Shown in pieces: positions 44,864 to 53,350 of a DNA stretch of 64,000 nt; positions within the stretch are counted from its first letter, which is position 1, and every line of letters begins with the position of its first letter. The stretch covers positions 1 through 64,000 of the forward strand of contig JBCCEJ010000016.1 in the NCBI GenBank assembly GCA_039030335.1, read 5' to 3'. This DNA comes from JBCCEJ01 sp039030335 (lineage in GTDB: Bacteria > Pseudomonadota > Gammaproteobacteria > HK1). The notes below the pieces were generated by a model, which saw only the letters and a list, made by a program, of their open reading frames with translations, searched no databases and was not told the origin of the DNA. A program made the translations under genes and the position numbers.

Positions 44864-46015
44864 GTGGCTACGGTATTCACGTCAGACGAATACGCCGGGC
44901 GCCAGGCCGAGGCCTGTCGGCGCATTGCGGCCGCAGGACTCGACGGACTGATCGTCTTTCGCCAGGAGTCGATGTATTACCTGACCGGCTACGACACCAG
45001 CGGCTACTCGATGTTTCAGGGCATGTACCTGGGCGCTGATGGCGCACTGGCCCTGTTGACCCGCACGGCCGATCGCATCCAGTCGCGCGTGACGTCGGTC
45101 ATCGAAGACATCCGCATCTGGTACGACCGCGAAGACGCCTCTCCAGGCGACGATTTGCGCGACATGCTGGAAAGCTACGGATGCCGCGGCACGCGGCTCG
45201 GCGTCGAGTACCACGCGTATGGCCTGACCGGGCAACGCGCGAAAATGGTCGATGCCGCCCTCGACGGATTCTGCACGCTGACCGACGCGTCTGACCTCAT
45301 TCGCGAACAGCGTCTCGTCAAGAGCGTGGCTGAACTCGAGTTCGTGCGCACGGCCGGCCGATTGAGCGATGAAATTCTTGCGATCAGCCGCGACCGCGTG
45401 GCGCCAGGTGTCGCGACCAAAGCCGTCTACGCCGATATGGCCCATGCCGTGCTGATGGCGGGCGGCGATCTCAGCGCGTCGCGCTGGCCGCTCGGTGCGG
45501 GCGAACAGTCCCTGTTCGGGCGCTATCACACCGGCAACGAACTGATCGCGGAACACGACAACGTCTGTTTTGAACCGGCGGCCGCTTACCGGCACTACCA
45601 CGCCTGCCAGATGTACAACATCGTCGTCGGTAGCGTCACCGCGCGGCAACGCACGATGCACGCCGCCTGTTGTGATGCCCTGGACGCGTGTCTCGAAACG
45701 CTCCGCCCCGGGCGTACGGTTGGCGATCTCTACGACGCGCACGCCCGCACGCTGGATGCGGCCGGGTTTGGCGACGCGCGTCTCGCCGCGTGCGGCTACA
45801 CGCTCGGCGCCACCTATCCGCCCACGTGGATGGACTGGCCGATGATCTGGGCCGACAACCCACAGGTGCTGGCGCCGGGGATGGTGTTCTTCCTGCACAT
45901 GATCCTGTTCGAGGCCGAGTCCGGCACCAGCATGTGCCTGGGCGAAACCGCGATCGTCACGCAGGCCGGCTGCGAGCGCGTCAATCACCTGCCGCGCGAG
46001 CTGATGGTGGCTTGA
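44864..46015 (+). CDS. M24 pita-bread family protein, DoeA (ectoine hydrolase)-like, metal ligands not conserved
   Basis: A 383-residue protein with a creatinase-type amino-terminal domain (~1-130; LIVFRQESMYYLTGYDTSGY) and a pita-bread domain. Metallopeptidases of the family use two Asp, one His and two Glu. Here the usual DxGxxxxGYxxDxTR stretch reads FEPAAAYRHYHACQMYN, and the His region reads CGYTLGATYPPTWMD. The RYH- and GYSIG-like segments resemble ectoine hydrolase DoeA and creatinase-type, metal-independent amidohydrolases. It likely opens a cyclic amidine or amide ring rather than cleaving peptides (inference). It starts at a GTG six bases after the lyase gene, in the operon that leads to the selenoprotein. 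Confidence 0.82.
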   Translation: MATVFTSDEYAGRQAEACRRIAAAGLDGLIVFRQESMYYLTGYDTSGYSMFQGMYLGADGALALLTRTADRIQSRVTSVIEDIRIWYDREDASPGDDLRDMLESYGCRGTRLGVEYHAYGLTGQRAKMVDAALDGFCTLTDASDLIREQRLVKSVAELEFVRTAGRLSDEILAISRDRVAPGVATKAVYADMAHAVLMAGGDLSASRWPLGAGEQSLFGRYHTGNELIAEHDNVCFEPAAAYRHYHACQMYNIVVGSVTARQRTMHAACCDALDACLETLRPGRTVGDLYDAHARTLDAAGFGDARLAACGYTLGATYPPTWMDWPMIWADNPQVLAPGMVFFLHMILFEAESGTSMCLGETAIVTQAGCERVNHLPRELMVA

Positions 46016-46115
46016 GTTCGAAATTCGGGCTTCGATAGACGCCAGCCCACCACACAGGCTTTAATGAAAGAGCGTAAGCGTGCCGGCGCTGGACGGCACC
46101 CAGGCGGAGTTGAAC

Positions 46116-46652
46116 ATGAGCTTACAGTTTCACGACCCGCGCGCAGAACCGATGGTGGCGGCAACGCCCTACACCCTGCGCACGGACCTCGACCGGCCGC
46201 TCAATATTGGCCTGCTGGCCAACGGCTTTCCCGATTCGGTGAATTTCCTCGACCGCGTCCAGGAGGCGCTGTCTGAGAAGTTGCCGCAGGCGGCGTTCCA
46301 TCGCTATGACAAGGGCAACGCCTCGGCCATCGTCTCGGGCGAGATGCTCGACGACATCATCGAGAAGTGCGACGTAGCGGTAGCCGCTTACGGTCATTGA
46401 GGCAGTTGCACCACCGGCACCGTGCGTGACGGCATCGCAATCGCCCGTAAAGGCAAACCCGCGGTAACCCTCGTTACCGAAGTCTTCAAAGCGCAAGGCG
46501 ACTTCATCGCCAAAGCGAACGGCATGCCCGACGTGCCGCGCGTGACCCTGCCGCACCCCGTTGCAGGAACCGGCGAAGCGGCCATGCGCGAAACCGCGCA
46601 CAGCATCGTCGAGCAGATTTGCGCTTATCTGGAAGGGCGCGCCGGGCATTGA
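46116..46652 (+). CDS. UGSC-family selenoprotein, selenocysteine encoded by in-frame TGA
   Basis: The frame from the ATG at 46116 (ribosome-binding site GGCGGAG at 46103-46109) runs for 94 residues, meets TGA at 46398-46400, and continues in the same frame for 83 residues to TGA at 46650. Around the first TGA the protein reads YGH-U-GSCTTGT, exactly the U-G-S-C redox motif of the UGSC family, with Sec at residue 95 and Cys at 98. The downstream part (RDGIAIARKGKPAVTLVTEV ...) is typical coding sequence, so this is read-through, not an end. Before the motif lies a small alpha/beta domain (LNIGLLANGFPDS). A hairpin immediately after the codon fits a bacterial SECIS. Function is unknown, but a thiol/selenol redox role is expected. 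The partner gene follows at 46738. Confidence 0.9.
46402..46433 (+). promoter_or_regulatory. Candidate bacterial SECIS hairpin
   Basis: Starting two bases after the TGA codon, the following can pair: G46402-C46433, C46403-G46432, G46405-C46430, T46406-A46429, T46407-G46428, then after a two-base bulge (46426-46427) GCAC (46408-46411) with GTGC (46422-46425). This leaves a ten-base loop (46412-46421) that contains two adjacent Gs. Position and shape match SECIS elements that recruit SelB, but the fold was judged by eye. Confidence 0.55.
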
Positions 46653-46737
46653 GCGGCCAACGCCCGCATTGATATCAACGACTCGCAAGGCGGCCCGATC
46701 CGGGTCGCCCGTCGCCGATAGCGGAGACTGATCAGCC

Positions 46738-47811
46738 ATGAGCGCAAACCTCCTTGAAGCAAACGATCTCTTCGCTGCGAACGAACAACTGCAGGCACTA
46801 GGCTGCACGGACGGTTTGCCGGTACTGCCACCAACGCCCGAACGCGTAGAAGCGCTGGTGTTGGCAAGCGGCCTCGATGGCGACCTGGTGCTCGGCGCCA
46901 TGGGGCCGGCCGGTGGCGCTGCGAGCGTGCACAAACTTGCTGTCAACGCGGCGATGGCCGGGTGTATACCGGATCACATGCCAGTCATCATCGGCATCGC
47001 CAAAGCCGTCATGCAGCCGGAGTTCGATCTCGGCGAAATGCAGGGCACGACGCACTGCACGGCGCCGCTGATCATCGTCAACGGTCCCGCGCGGAGCGCG
47101 TGCGGAGAATTCGTATCAGGTTTTGGTGCGTTCGGACCGGGGCAGCATGCCAACGGTCCGGTCGGGCGGGCGTTGCGTCTGGCGATGCTGAACATCGGCG
47201 GCGCGCGACCCGGTGAATCCGACATGGCGCTACACGGCCATCCCGGCAAGTACACCTACTGCATCGCGGAGGACGAGGAGCGCTCACCCTTGCCGCCATT
47301 GCATACGTCACACGGCTACAGCCCTGATGACAGTGCGGTCACGGTCGTCGGCGCCGAGGCGCCGCACTCGACGTGGTTTGTCACCGACGCAGACGACCCG
47401 CAGGAATGCGAGCGGCTGCTCGATTCGCTGGCGGGCGTTATCGCGAACCCGGGCAGCAACAATGTGCACCTCGGCGGCGGCGGCGCTGTTACTGTTGCGT
47501 TGAACCACGAACACGCGCAAGTGCTGACGCGCGCTGGCCTGGATCGGGAAGCCATCCAGGAGGAGTTGAGTCGACGCTCGACGATAAGCCGCGACCACCT
47601 GCTCCACATTCATCCGGGCGCCAAGATCCCGGACGGCGACGGTGATCGGGTGCGGGCGGTACGGGATCCCGCGAAGATTCTGATCGTGGTGGCCGGCGGG
47701 CCGGGGCTCTACTCGATGATCATGCCCTCATGGTGCGCCGGGCCGCATGCCAATGCGTTCGTTCATGCGCCTGTTGAGATCGACCAGTTCTGCGAAATTC
47801 CGGGGGCCTGA
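46738..47811 (+). CDS. Partner protein of the UGSC selenoprotein
   Basis: A 357-residue soluble protein with no signal peptide. It starts with a conserved-looking LGCTDGLPVLPPTPERVEAL near residues 21-40 and has several well-spaced Cys residues: GCIPDH, TTHCTAPLIIVNGPARSACGEF, KYTYCIAED, and PSWCAGPHA. GGGGAVTVALNHEH and LLHIHPGAKIPDGDGD are further landmarks. I do not recognise a catalytic family. It starts 85 bases after the selenoprotein, on the same strand, and proteins starting with this kind of DGLPVxPPT motif accompany UGSC proteins in my recollection. The two probably form one enzyme, with the selenoprotein supplying the redox centre. Confidence 0.75.
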   Translation: MSANLLEANDLFAANEQLQALGCTDGLPVLPPTPERVEALVLASGLDGDLVLGAMGPAGGAASVHKLAVNAAMAGCIPDHMPVIIGIAKAVMQPEFDLGEMQGTTHCTAPLIIVNGPARSACGEFVSGFGAFGPGQHANGPVGRALRLAMLNIGGARPGESDMALHGHPGKYTYCIAEDEERSPLPPLHTSHGYSPDDSAVTVVGAEAPHSTWFVTDADDPQECERLLDSLAGVIANPGSNNVHLGGGGAVTVALNHEHAQVLTRAGLDREAIQEELSRRSTISRDHLLHIHPGAKIPDGDGDRVRAVRDPAKILIVVAGGPGLYSMIMPSWCAGPHANAFVHAPVEIDQFCEIPGA

Positions 47812-47889
47812 GCACTCGCGTTAGCGATAACCGGGCGTTCGCCTTAGCCGCTGAATTGGCAGACGTAACCCTGACGTGAGGCGGTGCCG

Positions 47890-48492
47890 TCAGTCTCCTT
47901 CCGATCGCTCGGTTTCGAAAATATCTTTCACCATGCGCATCGACTTCCATGGCGGATCGGGCGGTACATGGCCGGGTTGCGGTACATACTCCGAAATTTC
48001 CGCTTCACCCATACCCGGAATGTATCTGGGGCAGTTCGGAAACACCGACTCGACCGTAACGCGAACCACGCGTTTCGCTCCTTCGAATCGCGCGATCGCG
48101 TCCGGGTCGTCGTCTACTTCGGCATGACCGGAGACGCGCAGCCGGCCGGCGTTATTGAACAGTTGGCCATCGAAACGAATGAACAGTAGTCCAACCCGCG
48201 GACTGGCCGTGATGTTGCCAAGGCTCCGATACATGCGGTTGCCGTCGTAGTCCGGCCACTCGAGCGTTGCAGGTCCCGTTACCCGCACGAATCCGGGCGC
48301 ACCGCCCTTGAATGAGCAGTCGACACTCTCCGGTGTCGCCGTGGCGAGAAAGAAAAACGGCACGCTCTGGATGAAAGCGATGTCGTCGTCGTTGAATTCG
48401 GTGCGGCGCCGGTGCTGTTCCAGCCGGTCGGCGACAGCCCGGCCCTCATAGCGATCCTGCAGCTCGCGCATACCGTCGTGATAGAAATCCAC
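47890..48492 (-). CDS. Pyridoxamine 5'-phosphate oxidase-family (PPOX) flavoprotein
   Basis: A 200-residue split-barrel flavin-binding protein. FIQSVPFFFLATATPESVDCSFKGGAPGFVRV near residues 40-71 and GNRMYRSLGNITASPRVGLLFIRFDG near 85-110 are typical of PPOX-fold oxidoreductases. The carboxy end (FPNCPRYIPGM) matches the subgroup annotated only as pyridoxamine 5'-phosphate oxidase family. I start at a GTG (48492) because GGAGGAG stands about seven bases upstream and the protein then begins VDFYHDGMRELQDRY, the family start. The frame is open to 48852 without homology. It converges on the selenoprotein partner gene. Confidence 0.82.
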   Translation of the reverse strand: MDFYHDGMRELQDRYEGRAVADRLEQHRRRTEFNDDDIAFIQSVPFFFLATATPESVDCSFKGGAPGFVRVTGPATLEWPDYDGNRMYRSLGNITASPRVGLLFIRFDGQLFNNAGRLRVSGHAEVDDDPDAIARFEGAKRVVRVTVESVFPNCPRYIPGMGEAEISEYVPQPGHVPPDPPWKSMRMVKDIFETERSEGD

Positions 48493-48759
48493 TCCCCAGC
48501 TCCTCCAGTGCATCGCGGGCTCCAGCCACGGCACGGGTCCGCGATGTGTGATCAGGACGTCTATTGAATCAGATCTCAACGCCGTGCCAATCACCAGCGC
48601 CACGGGACGTTCCCGTTGGCCATCGCGTATGGTGGTGCTCATGAGCAATCTCATGATGTTGACGCAGACCGGTGGTCTCCCTACCGCCGCTCGCCGCCTG
48701 CGAGCGCCTTCAAGGCATGACCTGCGGCGCCACTCGACATCAGAACGACCTCCGCTACC

Positions 48760-49314
48760 GTGCGCAAAGCGCTGAGGTCCCTTTCTCTTGCGGCCGCGTT
48801 CGCGTTCGGCGCCGCTAGCGCAGACCAGACCGATCCGGGTCTGGATGCACACTTCGAGACGCTTCGCCTGGCACCGGATGAGACTGTCGCGCTAGAAGCC
48901 GAACGCAGCATCACGAGTTTGTGGAACCGGGGCGCGACTCCAGCGTTGACATCTCAGTTGGCGGAAGCCAGAAAACTCATTGAAAGCTGGTCGTTCGACC
49001 AGGCAAGGAAACTGCTGGACGAACTGACGCGTCGCGCGCCCCGGTTTGCCGAGGCCTGGAATCAGCGCGCCACTCTTCACTACATCGAGCGCCGCTACGA
49101 TGCGTCACTGGCTGATGTCGCAATAACCCTGAAGCTCGAACCCCGCCACTTTGGCGCCCTTGCGGGTCTGGGCGAAATCAGGCTGCGCCTGGGCGATCTG
49201 AATGGAGCGCTCACTGCATTCGAAAGCGCCCTGGCTGTGCACCCACGGCTGCCCGGATTGCGCAACAGAGTTGAGGCTCTCCGGGCGATGGATGCGCATC
49301 GGGCTGGAGAGTGA
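48760..49314 (+). CDS. Exported tetratricopeptide repeat (TPR) protein
   Basis: A 184-residue protein. Residues 1-~20 form a signal peptide (RKALRSLSLAAAFAFGAASA), so it is exported to the periplasm. Residues ~75-175 contain about three TPR units (FDQARKLLDELTRRAPRFAEA, YDASLADVAITLKLEPRHFGA, LNGALTAFESALAVHPRLPGL), which bind protein partners. It starts at a GTG. It is divergent from the PPOX-family gene, with 267 bases between the two starts. No operon partner is obvious, so its role is unknown. Confidence 0.8.
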   Translation: MRKALRSLSLAAAFAFGAASADQTDPGLDAHFETLRLAPDETVALEAERSITSLWNRGATPALTSQLAEARKLIESWSFDQARKLLDELTRRAPRFAEAWNQRATLHYIERRYDASLADVAITLKLEPRHFGALAGLGEIRLRLGDLNGALTAFESALAVHPRLPGLRNRVEALRAMDAHRAGE

Positions 49315-49527
49315 AACGCTGTGGGGTACGCATGAAAGGGCCATCTCCAAAGCGTAGAGACCGCTTCGGATACAAGTGGTCAGACGTTAATAAACCAGTA
49401 AAACAGCTGCGTATTGCTTGTGAGTCCGCGCTGATGATAGCGCTGAGCCAGACATGAGCTGCAGCGCGCTTCACAGGCCTCGACACCGGTCGAGGCCGGC
49501 GGCATTTTGCCGAACCGCTGGTCCGGC

Positions 49528-50724
49528 TCAGCCCCCGTTGATCGCCAGATGCGGCGCCAACGCCGCCGCGGCCGCGCCAACGCCAGACCGGGGCGCCGTC
49601 ACCCCCAGACTCCCGAGCGTCGCTTCGATCGTACCGAGCGTACCGAGCAACATCGGCGGGTTCAGATGCCCCATGTGTCCGATACGAAACGCCTGATGCT
49701 CGAACCCGCCAAGCGGCACGCCAATCACCAGATTCGCTTCGTCGCGCGCCCGGGCGCGTAGCGCATCGCAGTGCGGGGTGCGCACGGTCGTCACGGCCGT
49801 CGAACGATGGGCGGGATCGGGAATATTGAATTCCAGCTCGCCAGACTCGGCCCACGCCTCAACGGCAGCCCACACCGCGCTCGCCATGACGCCGTGACGC
49901 CACCAGACGTTCTCGAGCCCTTCTTCGTTGATGATGTCGAGCGATGCGCGCATGGCGTAGATGTGCTGAATCGGCGGCGTGCCGCAATAGCGCCGGTAGT
50001 GCGGCGACTTCAAGCGGCGCAATCCCCAGTCCCAATACCCGGTTTTGAGATCGGCCGTTTCGTAGGCCGCGCCGGCTTTGGCGCTCGCCCAGACGAAACC
50101 CAGGCCCGGCGGCACCATCAGACCTTTCTGCGAACCGGCGACCGTGATGTCGACACCCCACTCGTCCATCTCGTAGCGCTCGCAGGCCATCGAAGCGATG
50201 CAATCGACCATGTAAAGCGCCGGGTGACCGGCCGCGTCAATGGCTTTACGGATGGCCGCGATGTCGTTCAGAACCGACGACGCTGTATCGACCTGGACGA
50301 CGAGGACGGCCTTGATGTCGTGGTTGGTGTCAGCGCGGAGCGCTTCTTCGACTGCGGCCGGATCGACCGGGCCGCGATCGTCACCCGGCAAGACCTGTAC
50401 ATCGATGCCAGCGATGGCCCCGATGTCGCCCCAAGCGGTCGCAAAGCGGCCAGACTCCAAAACGAGCACCCGGTCGCCACGCGACAGCGTATTCGTCAGC
50501 GCCATCTCCCAGGCCCCATGGCCGTTGGAGATCGTGACGAACACTTCACCTTCGGTGCGGGCGATGGCCGGCAGGTCGGCCAGGATGCTGTGAGATGTGT
50601 CGATCAGTTCGCCTTCGTAGATGTTCGGCATCGCGCGGCTCATCGCGGCGATCACACTGTCCGGCATGGCAGACGGTCCGGGAATGGCAACCTGTTCACG
50701 GCCGTAGCGGAGCGATTTGCTCAA
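49528..50724 (-). CDS. Alanine-glyoxylate/serine-pyruvate-type aminotransferase (class V)
   Basis: A 398-residue PLP aminotransferase. The cofactor Lys is in TVAGSQKGLMVPPGLGF near residues 200-216, with SNGHGAWEMAL near 68-78 and VVQVDTASSVLND near 145-157. The carboxy domain keeps the substrate-binding Arg in FRIGHMGHLNPPML. It probably transfers amino groups between serine, alanine or similar and a 2-oxo acid such as glyoxylate. I start at a TTG (50724) with GGAG eight bases upstream, giving MSKSLRYGREQVAIPGPS; the frame reaches 50775 without homology. It is the last gene of a minus-strand operon with the amidohydrolase and acyl-CoA dehydrogenase. Confidence 0.88.
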   Translation of the reverse strand: MSKSLRYGREQVAIPGPSAMPDSVIAAMSRAMPNIYEGELIDTSHSILADLPAIARTEGEVFVTISNGHGAWEMALTNTLSRGDRVLVLESGRFATAWGDIGAIAGIDVQVLPGDDRGPVDPAAVEEALRADTNHDIKAVLVVQVDTASSVLNDIAAIRKAIDAAGHPALYMVDCIASMACERYEMDEWGVDITVAGSQKGLMVPPGLGFVWASAKAGAAYETADLKTGYWDWGLRRLKSPHYRRYCGTPPIQHIYAMRASLDIINEEGLENVWWRHGVMASAVWAAVEAWAESGELEFNIPDPAHRSTAVTTVRTPHCDALRARARDEANLVIGVPLGGFEHQAFRIGHMGHLNPPMLLGTLGTIEATLGSLGVTAPRSGVGAAAAALAPHLAINGG

Positions 50725-50775
50725 GGTCAATTCTCCAGAAGTTGTTGCGCGACAATACGCGCTGTCGCGCGGCAT

Positions 50776-51942
50776 TCAGTTGGGACGGCAGACGCGTCCG
50801 TTCGCAATGACGAATCGCCGCGGGGGGTGCGCCGCCACGGCTTCGCAGGCGTTCTCTGCCTCGACGAGCACCAGGTCGGCCCGGCAGCCGGGGCTCAGTC
50901 CGTAGCCTTCGAGCCCCATGACGTCAGCACCGCCGCGCGTCGCCATGTGCAGCGCAAGTTCCAGGCCCTGATCATCCCTGAACCCGTTGATATATGCGAC
51001 CAGATAGGCGCGTTCGAGCATGTCGGGCGTATTCAACGGCCCCCAGGCATCGCGGACTCCGTCACTACCACTGAAGACGCGCACGCCGTTGGCGTGCAGC
51101 CACCTTACCGGCGGGGCGCTGATCCCGCCGGCCGGGCCATGACTCATGACGGCAATGTCCTGATCGCGGAGCTTTGCGGTCAAGTCTTCGAGACGGGCGT
51201 CATCGACGCTGCCGAGACAAAATGCATGCGATACGGCGATCTGCCCACGCATGCCCAGAGCGGCGGAGCGCTCGGCCAGCAGATCGATGGTTTGTGCACC
51301 TGACTCGCCGGCATCGTGCAGATGCAGATCGATACCAACACCGAAGCGCTCGGCGAGCGCAAACAGGGCATCCAGCTGACCTTTGGCATCCTGGTCGATG
51401 CCGACGGGGTCCAGCCCACCCAAGACGTCCGCGCCCGCTTCCAGCGCAGCCTCCAGCAATGTCAGTGTGCCCGGCGCACTCAGCACGCCAAGCTGCGGAA
51501 ACGCCACCACCTGAAACTGCACGCGATCGGCATATTGCTCGCAAGTCGCGAGCACGCCGTCGAGATGGGCGAGACCAATTTCGGGCACGATGTCGACGTG
51601 TGTGCGAATAGCGGTCGTGCCAAGCGACAGCATCTGTTCGACCATGCGCGCGCTCTGCTGCTGCGGGTCGTGGGTCAGGTCGCGCAGCACAGCCCGTTCA
51701 TTGTCGATCCGCTCCCGCACCGTGGGCCCGGCACTGTGCGCATGCCAGCCGCAGCCCCAGAGCGTCTTGTCGATGTGCGTGTGCGCGTTGACCAGCCCCG
51801 GCAGCGCCAGCGCGCCGGCCGCGTCTATTGTCTCCTCGCCATCGTGCGCGACCAGGTCGGGCTGGACGGCCGCGATGGTGGCGCCTTCGAGCCGCAGATC
51901 GTTTTGCGTGCCGTCAGGGGTGCGAACGTTGCGGATCAGCAA
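50776..51942 (-). CDS. Amidohydrolase, cytosine deaminase-like
   Basis: A 388-residue TIM-barrel metal-dependent hydrolase. It has the metal-binding NAHTHIDKTLWGCGWH near residues 53-68, TAIRTHVDIVPEIGL, IDLHLHDAGESG, VSHAFCLGS, and the catalytic Asp in VFSGSDGVRDAWGP near 301-314. This pattern matches CodA-type deaminases, which remove ammonia from cyclic amidines, but it may open other rings. The last third supplies the small beta-sandwich domain (SPGCRADLVLVEAENACEAV). It starts 33 bases after the acyl-CoA dehydrogenase and 51 bases before the aminotransferase, so nitrogenous substrate catabolism is likely. Confidence 0.88.
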   Translation of the reverse strand: MLIRNVRTPDGTQNDLRLEGATIAAVQPDLVAHDGEETIDAAGALALPGLVNAHTHIDKTLWGCGWHAHSAGPTVRERIDNERAVLRDLTHDPQQQSARMVEQMLSLGTTAIRTHVDIVPEIGLAHLDGVLATCEQYADRVQFQVVAFPQLGVLSAPGTLTLLEAALEAGADVLGGLDPVGIDQDAKGQLDALFALAERFGVGIDLHLHDAGESGAQTIDLLAERSAALGMRGQIAVSHAFCLGSVDDARLEDLTAKLRDQDIAVMSHGPAGGISAPPVRWLHANGVRVFSGSDGVRDAWGPLNTPDMLERAYLVAYINGFRDDQGLELALHMATRGGADVMGLEGYGLSPGCRADLVLVEAENACEAVAAHPPRRFVIANGRVCRPN

Positions 51943-51975
51943 AATGGTCGTCGTGCGGCGCGCACGCGCCTCCGA

Positions 51976-53202
51976 TCAGGCACTGGTGTAGCGCTGGATG
52001 ATCTGCTTGCCAAGCGCCATCTGGTGCACCTGATCCGGCCCGTCAGCCTGACGGCACCAGCGCGCGTAGTTGAACGCTTCGGCCATGAAGTAGTCTTCCG
52101 TCAGACCACCCGCGCCGTGCATCTGCATGCAGCGATCGATGATCGTCTGCACCATGACCGGCACGCTCGTCTTGCAGGCCGCGATCATGTCGCGGTTGGC
52201 CTGGTCGCCCGTTTGGTCCCACAGATAGCAGGTTTTGAGCACCAGCAGCCGGAGCATTTCCAGTTCTGAAAAGCTCTTCGACAAGTCTTCGCGGATCGAC
52301 TGATGCTGGCTCAGCATGCGCCCGAACGTGCGGCGCGTAGAGACCCGCTCGCAGGCGAGTTCGATGGCCCGGTCAGCCGCGCCCAAGAGCCGCATGCAGT
52401 GATGCATCCGACCGGGGCCGAGGCGGCCTTGCGCGATCTCGAAACCACGCCCTTCACCCAGCAGCACGTTCTCGAGCGGCACGCGCACGTCTTCAAACAC
52501 CATCTCCGCATGACCGAGCGGCGCATCGTCGTAGCCGAGCGTCGTCAACGGCCGGAGGATCCTGATGCCAGGCGTCCCTTTCGGTACCAGCACCTGCGTC
52601 TGCTGTAAGTGACGGTTCTGGTTGTCCGGGTCCGACTTGCCCATGACGATGAAGATCTTCGTGCGCTCGTTCATCGCGTTGGTGATGAACCACTTGCGCC
52701 CGTTCAAGACCCATTCGTCACCCTGCTTCTCGATGCGTAGTTCGATGTTCGTCGCGTCGCTGGAGGCCACCTGCGGCTCGGTCATCGCATAGCTGGAGCG
52801 GATGTCGCCGTTCAGCAATGGCGTCAGCCACTGCGCCTGCTGCGCCGGCGTCGCGTACTTCATGAACACTTCCATGTTGCCGGTGTCGGGCGCATTGCAG
52901 TTGAAGACTTCGGGACACCAGATAACGCGCCCCATGATCTCGGCGAGCGGCGCGTAGTCGACGTTGCTCATGCCGCCGTATTCGGAATACTCCGGGTGAC
53001 TCAGCGGCACGAACAGATTCCAGAGACCGGCCTCTTTAGCGCGGTCTTTCAGCTCATCCATGACCGGCACCGCCGCGAAGCGGTTCTCGGCGTCGGCGAG
53101 TTGCTCCCGATAAACGATGTCGTTCGGGTAGATGTGGTCCTCCATGAACTGGTTGAGCCGGTCCTGAAGGGCGCGCGATTTTTCGGAGTGTTCGAAGTGC
53201 AT
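51976..53202 (-). CDS. Acyl-CoA dehydrogenase (ACAD11-like)
   Basis: A 408-residue FAD flavoprotein. AMTEPQVASSDATNIELRIE near residues 140-160, KWFITNAMNERTKIFIVMGK, RRTFGRMLSQHQSIREDLS, MQMHGAGGLTEDYFMAEAFNYAR near 357-379 and the ending RQADGPDQVHQMALGKQII mark the clade related to ACAD10/11. It oxidises an acyl-CoA to a 2-enoyl-CoA. The Met at 53202 starts the conserved region (MHFEHSEKSRALQDRLNQFM); the frame to 53457 adds nothing conserved. First gene of the operon with the amidohydrolase and the aminotransferase. Confidence 0.9.
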   Translation of the reverse strand: MHFEHSEKSRALQDRLNQFMEDHIYPNDIVYREQLADAENRFAAVPVMDELKDRAKEAGLWNLFVPLSHPEYSEYGGMSNVDYAPLAEIMGRVIWCPEVFNCNAPDTGNMEVFMKYATPAQQAQWLTPLLNGDIRSSYAMTEPQVASSDATNIELRIEKQGDEWVLNGRKWFITNAMNERTKIFIVMGKSDPDNQNRHLQQTQVLVPKGTPGIRILRPLTTLGYDDAPLGHAEMVFEDVRVPLENVLLGEGRGFEIAQGRLGPGRMHHCMRLLGAADRAIELACERVSTRRTFGRMLSQHQSIREDLSKSFSELEMLRLLVLKTCYLWDQTGDQANRDMIAACKTSVPVMVQTIIDRCMQMHGAGGLTEDYFMAEAFNYARWCRQADGPDQVHQMALGKQIIQRYTSA

Positions 53203-53350
53203 GGTATGGCTGTTCGTTCCAATCGCCTGGGCGTGACCTCGGGGATCACGGTTGGCCTGACAGTCTAACGCAGGGAAGCGGGCGGCCGGCTCACCGAACC
53301 TGGCTCCCGATCCGCTAAGTGTGAACGCAAGCCCGAGCCAGGACCTGACG

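Noticed and set aside
46422..46652. Separate 76-residue gene after the TGA
   Set aside because: It is the carboxy-terminal part of the selenoprotein; its start has no ribosome-binding site and the conserved GSC motif precedes it.
49771..51303. 510-residue plus-strand open frame
   Set aside because: Antisense to the aminotransferase and amidohydrolase, both with complete catalytic motifs.
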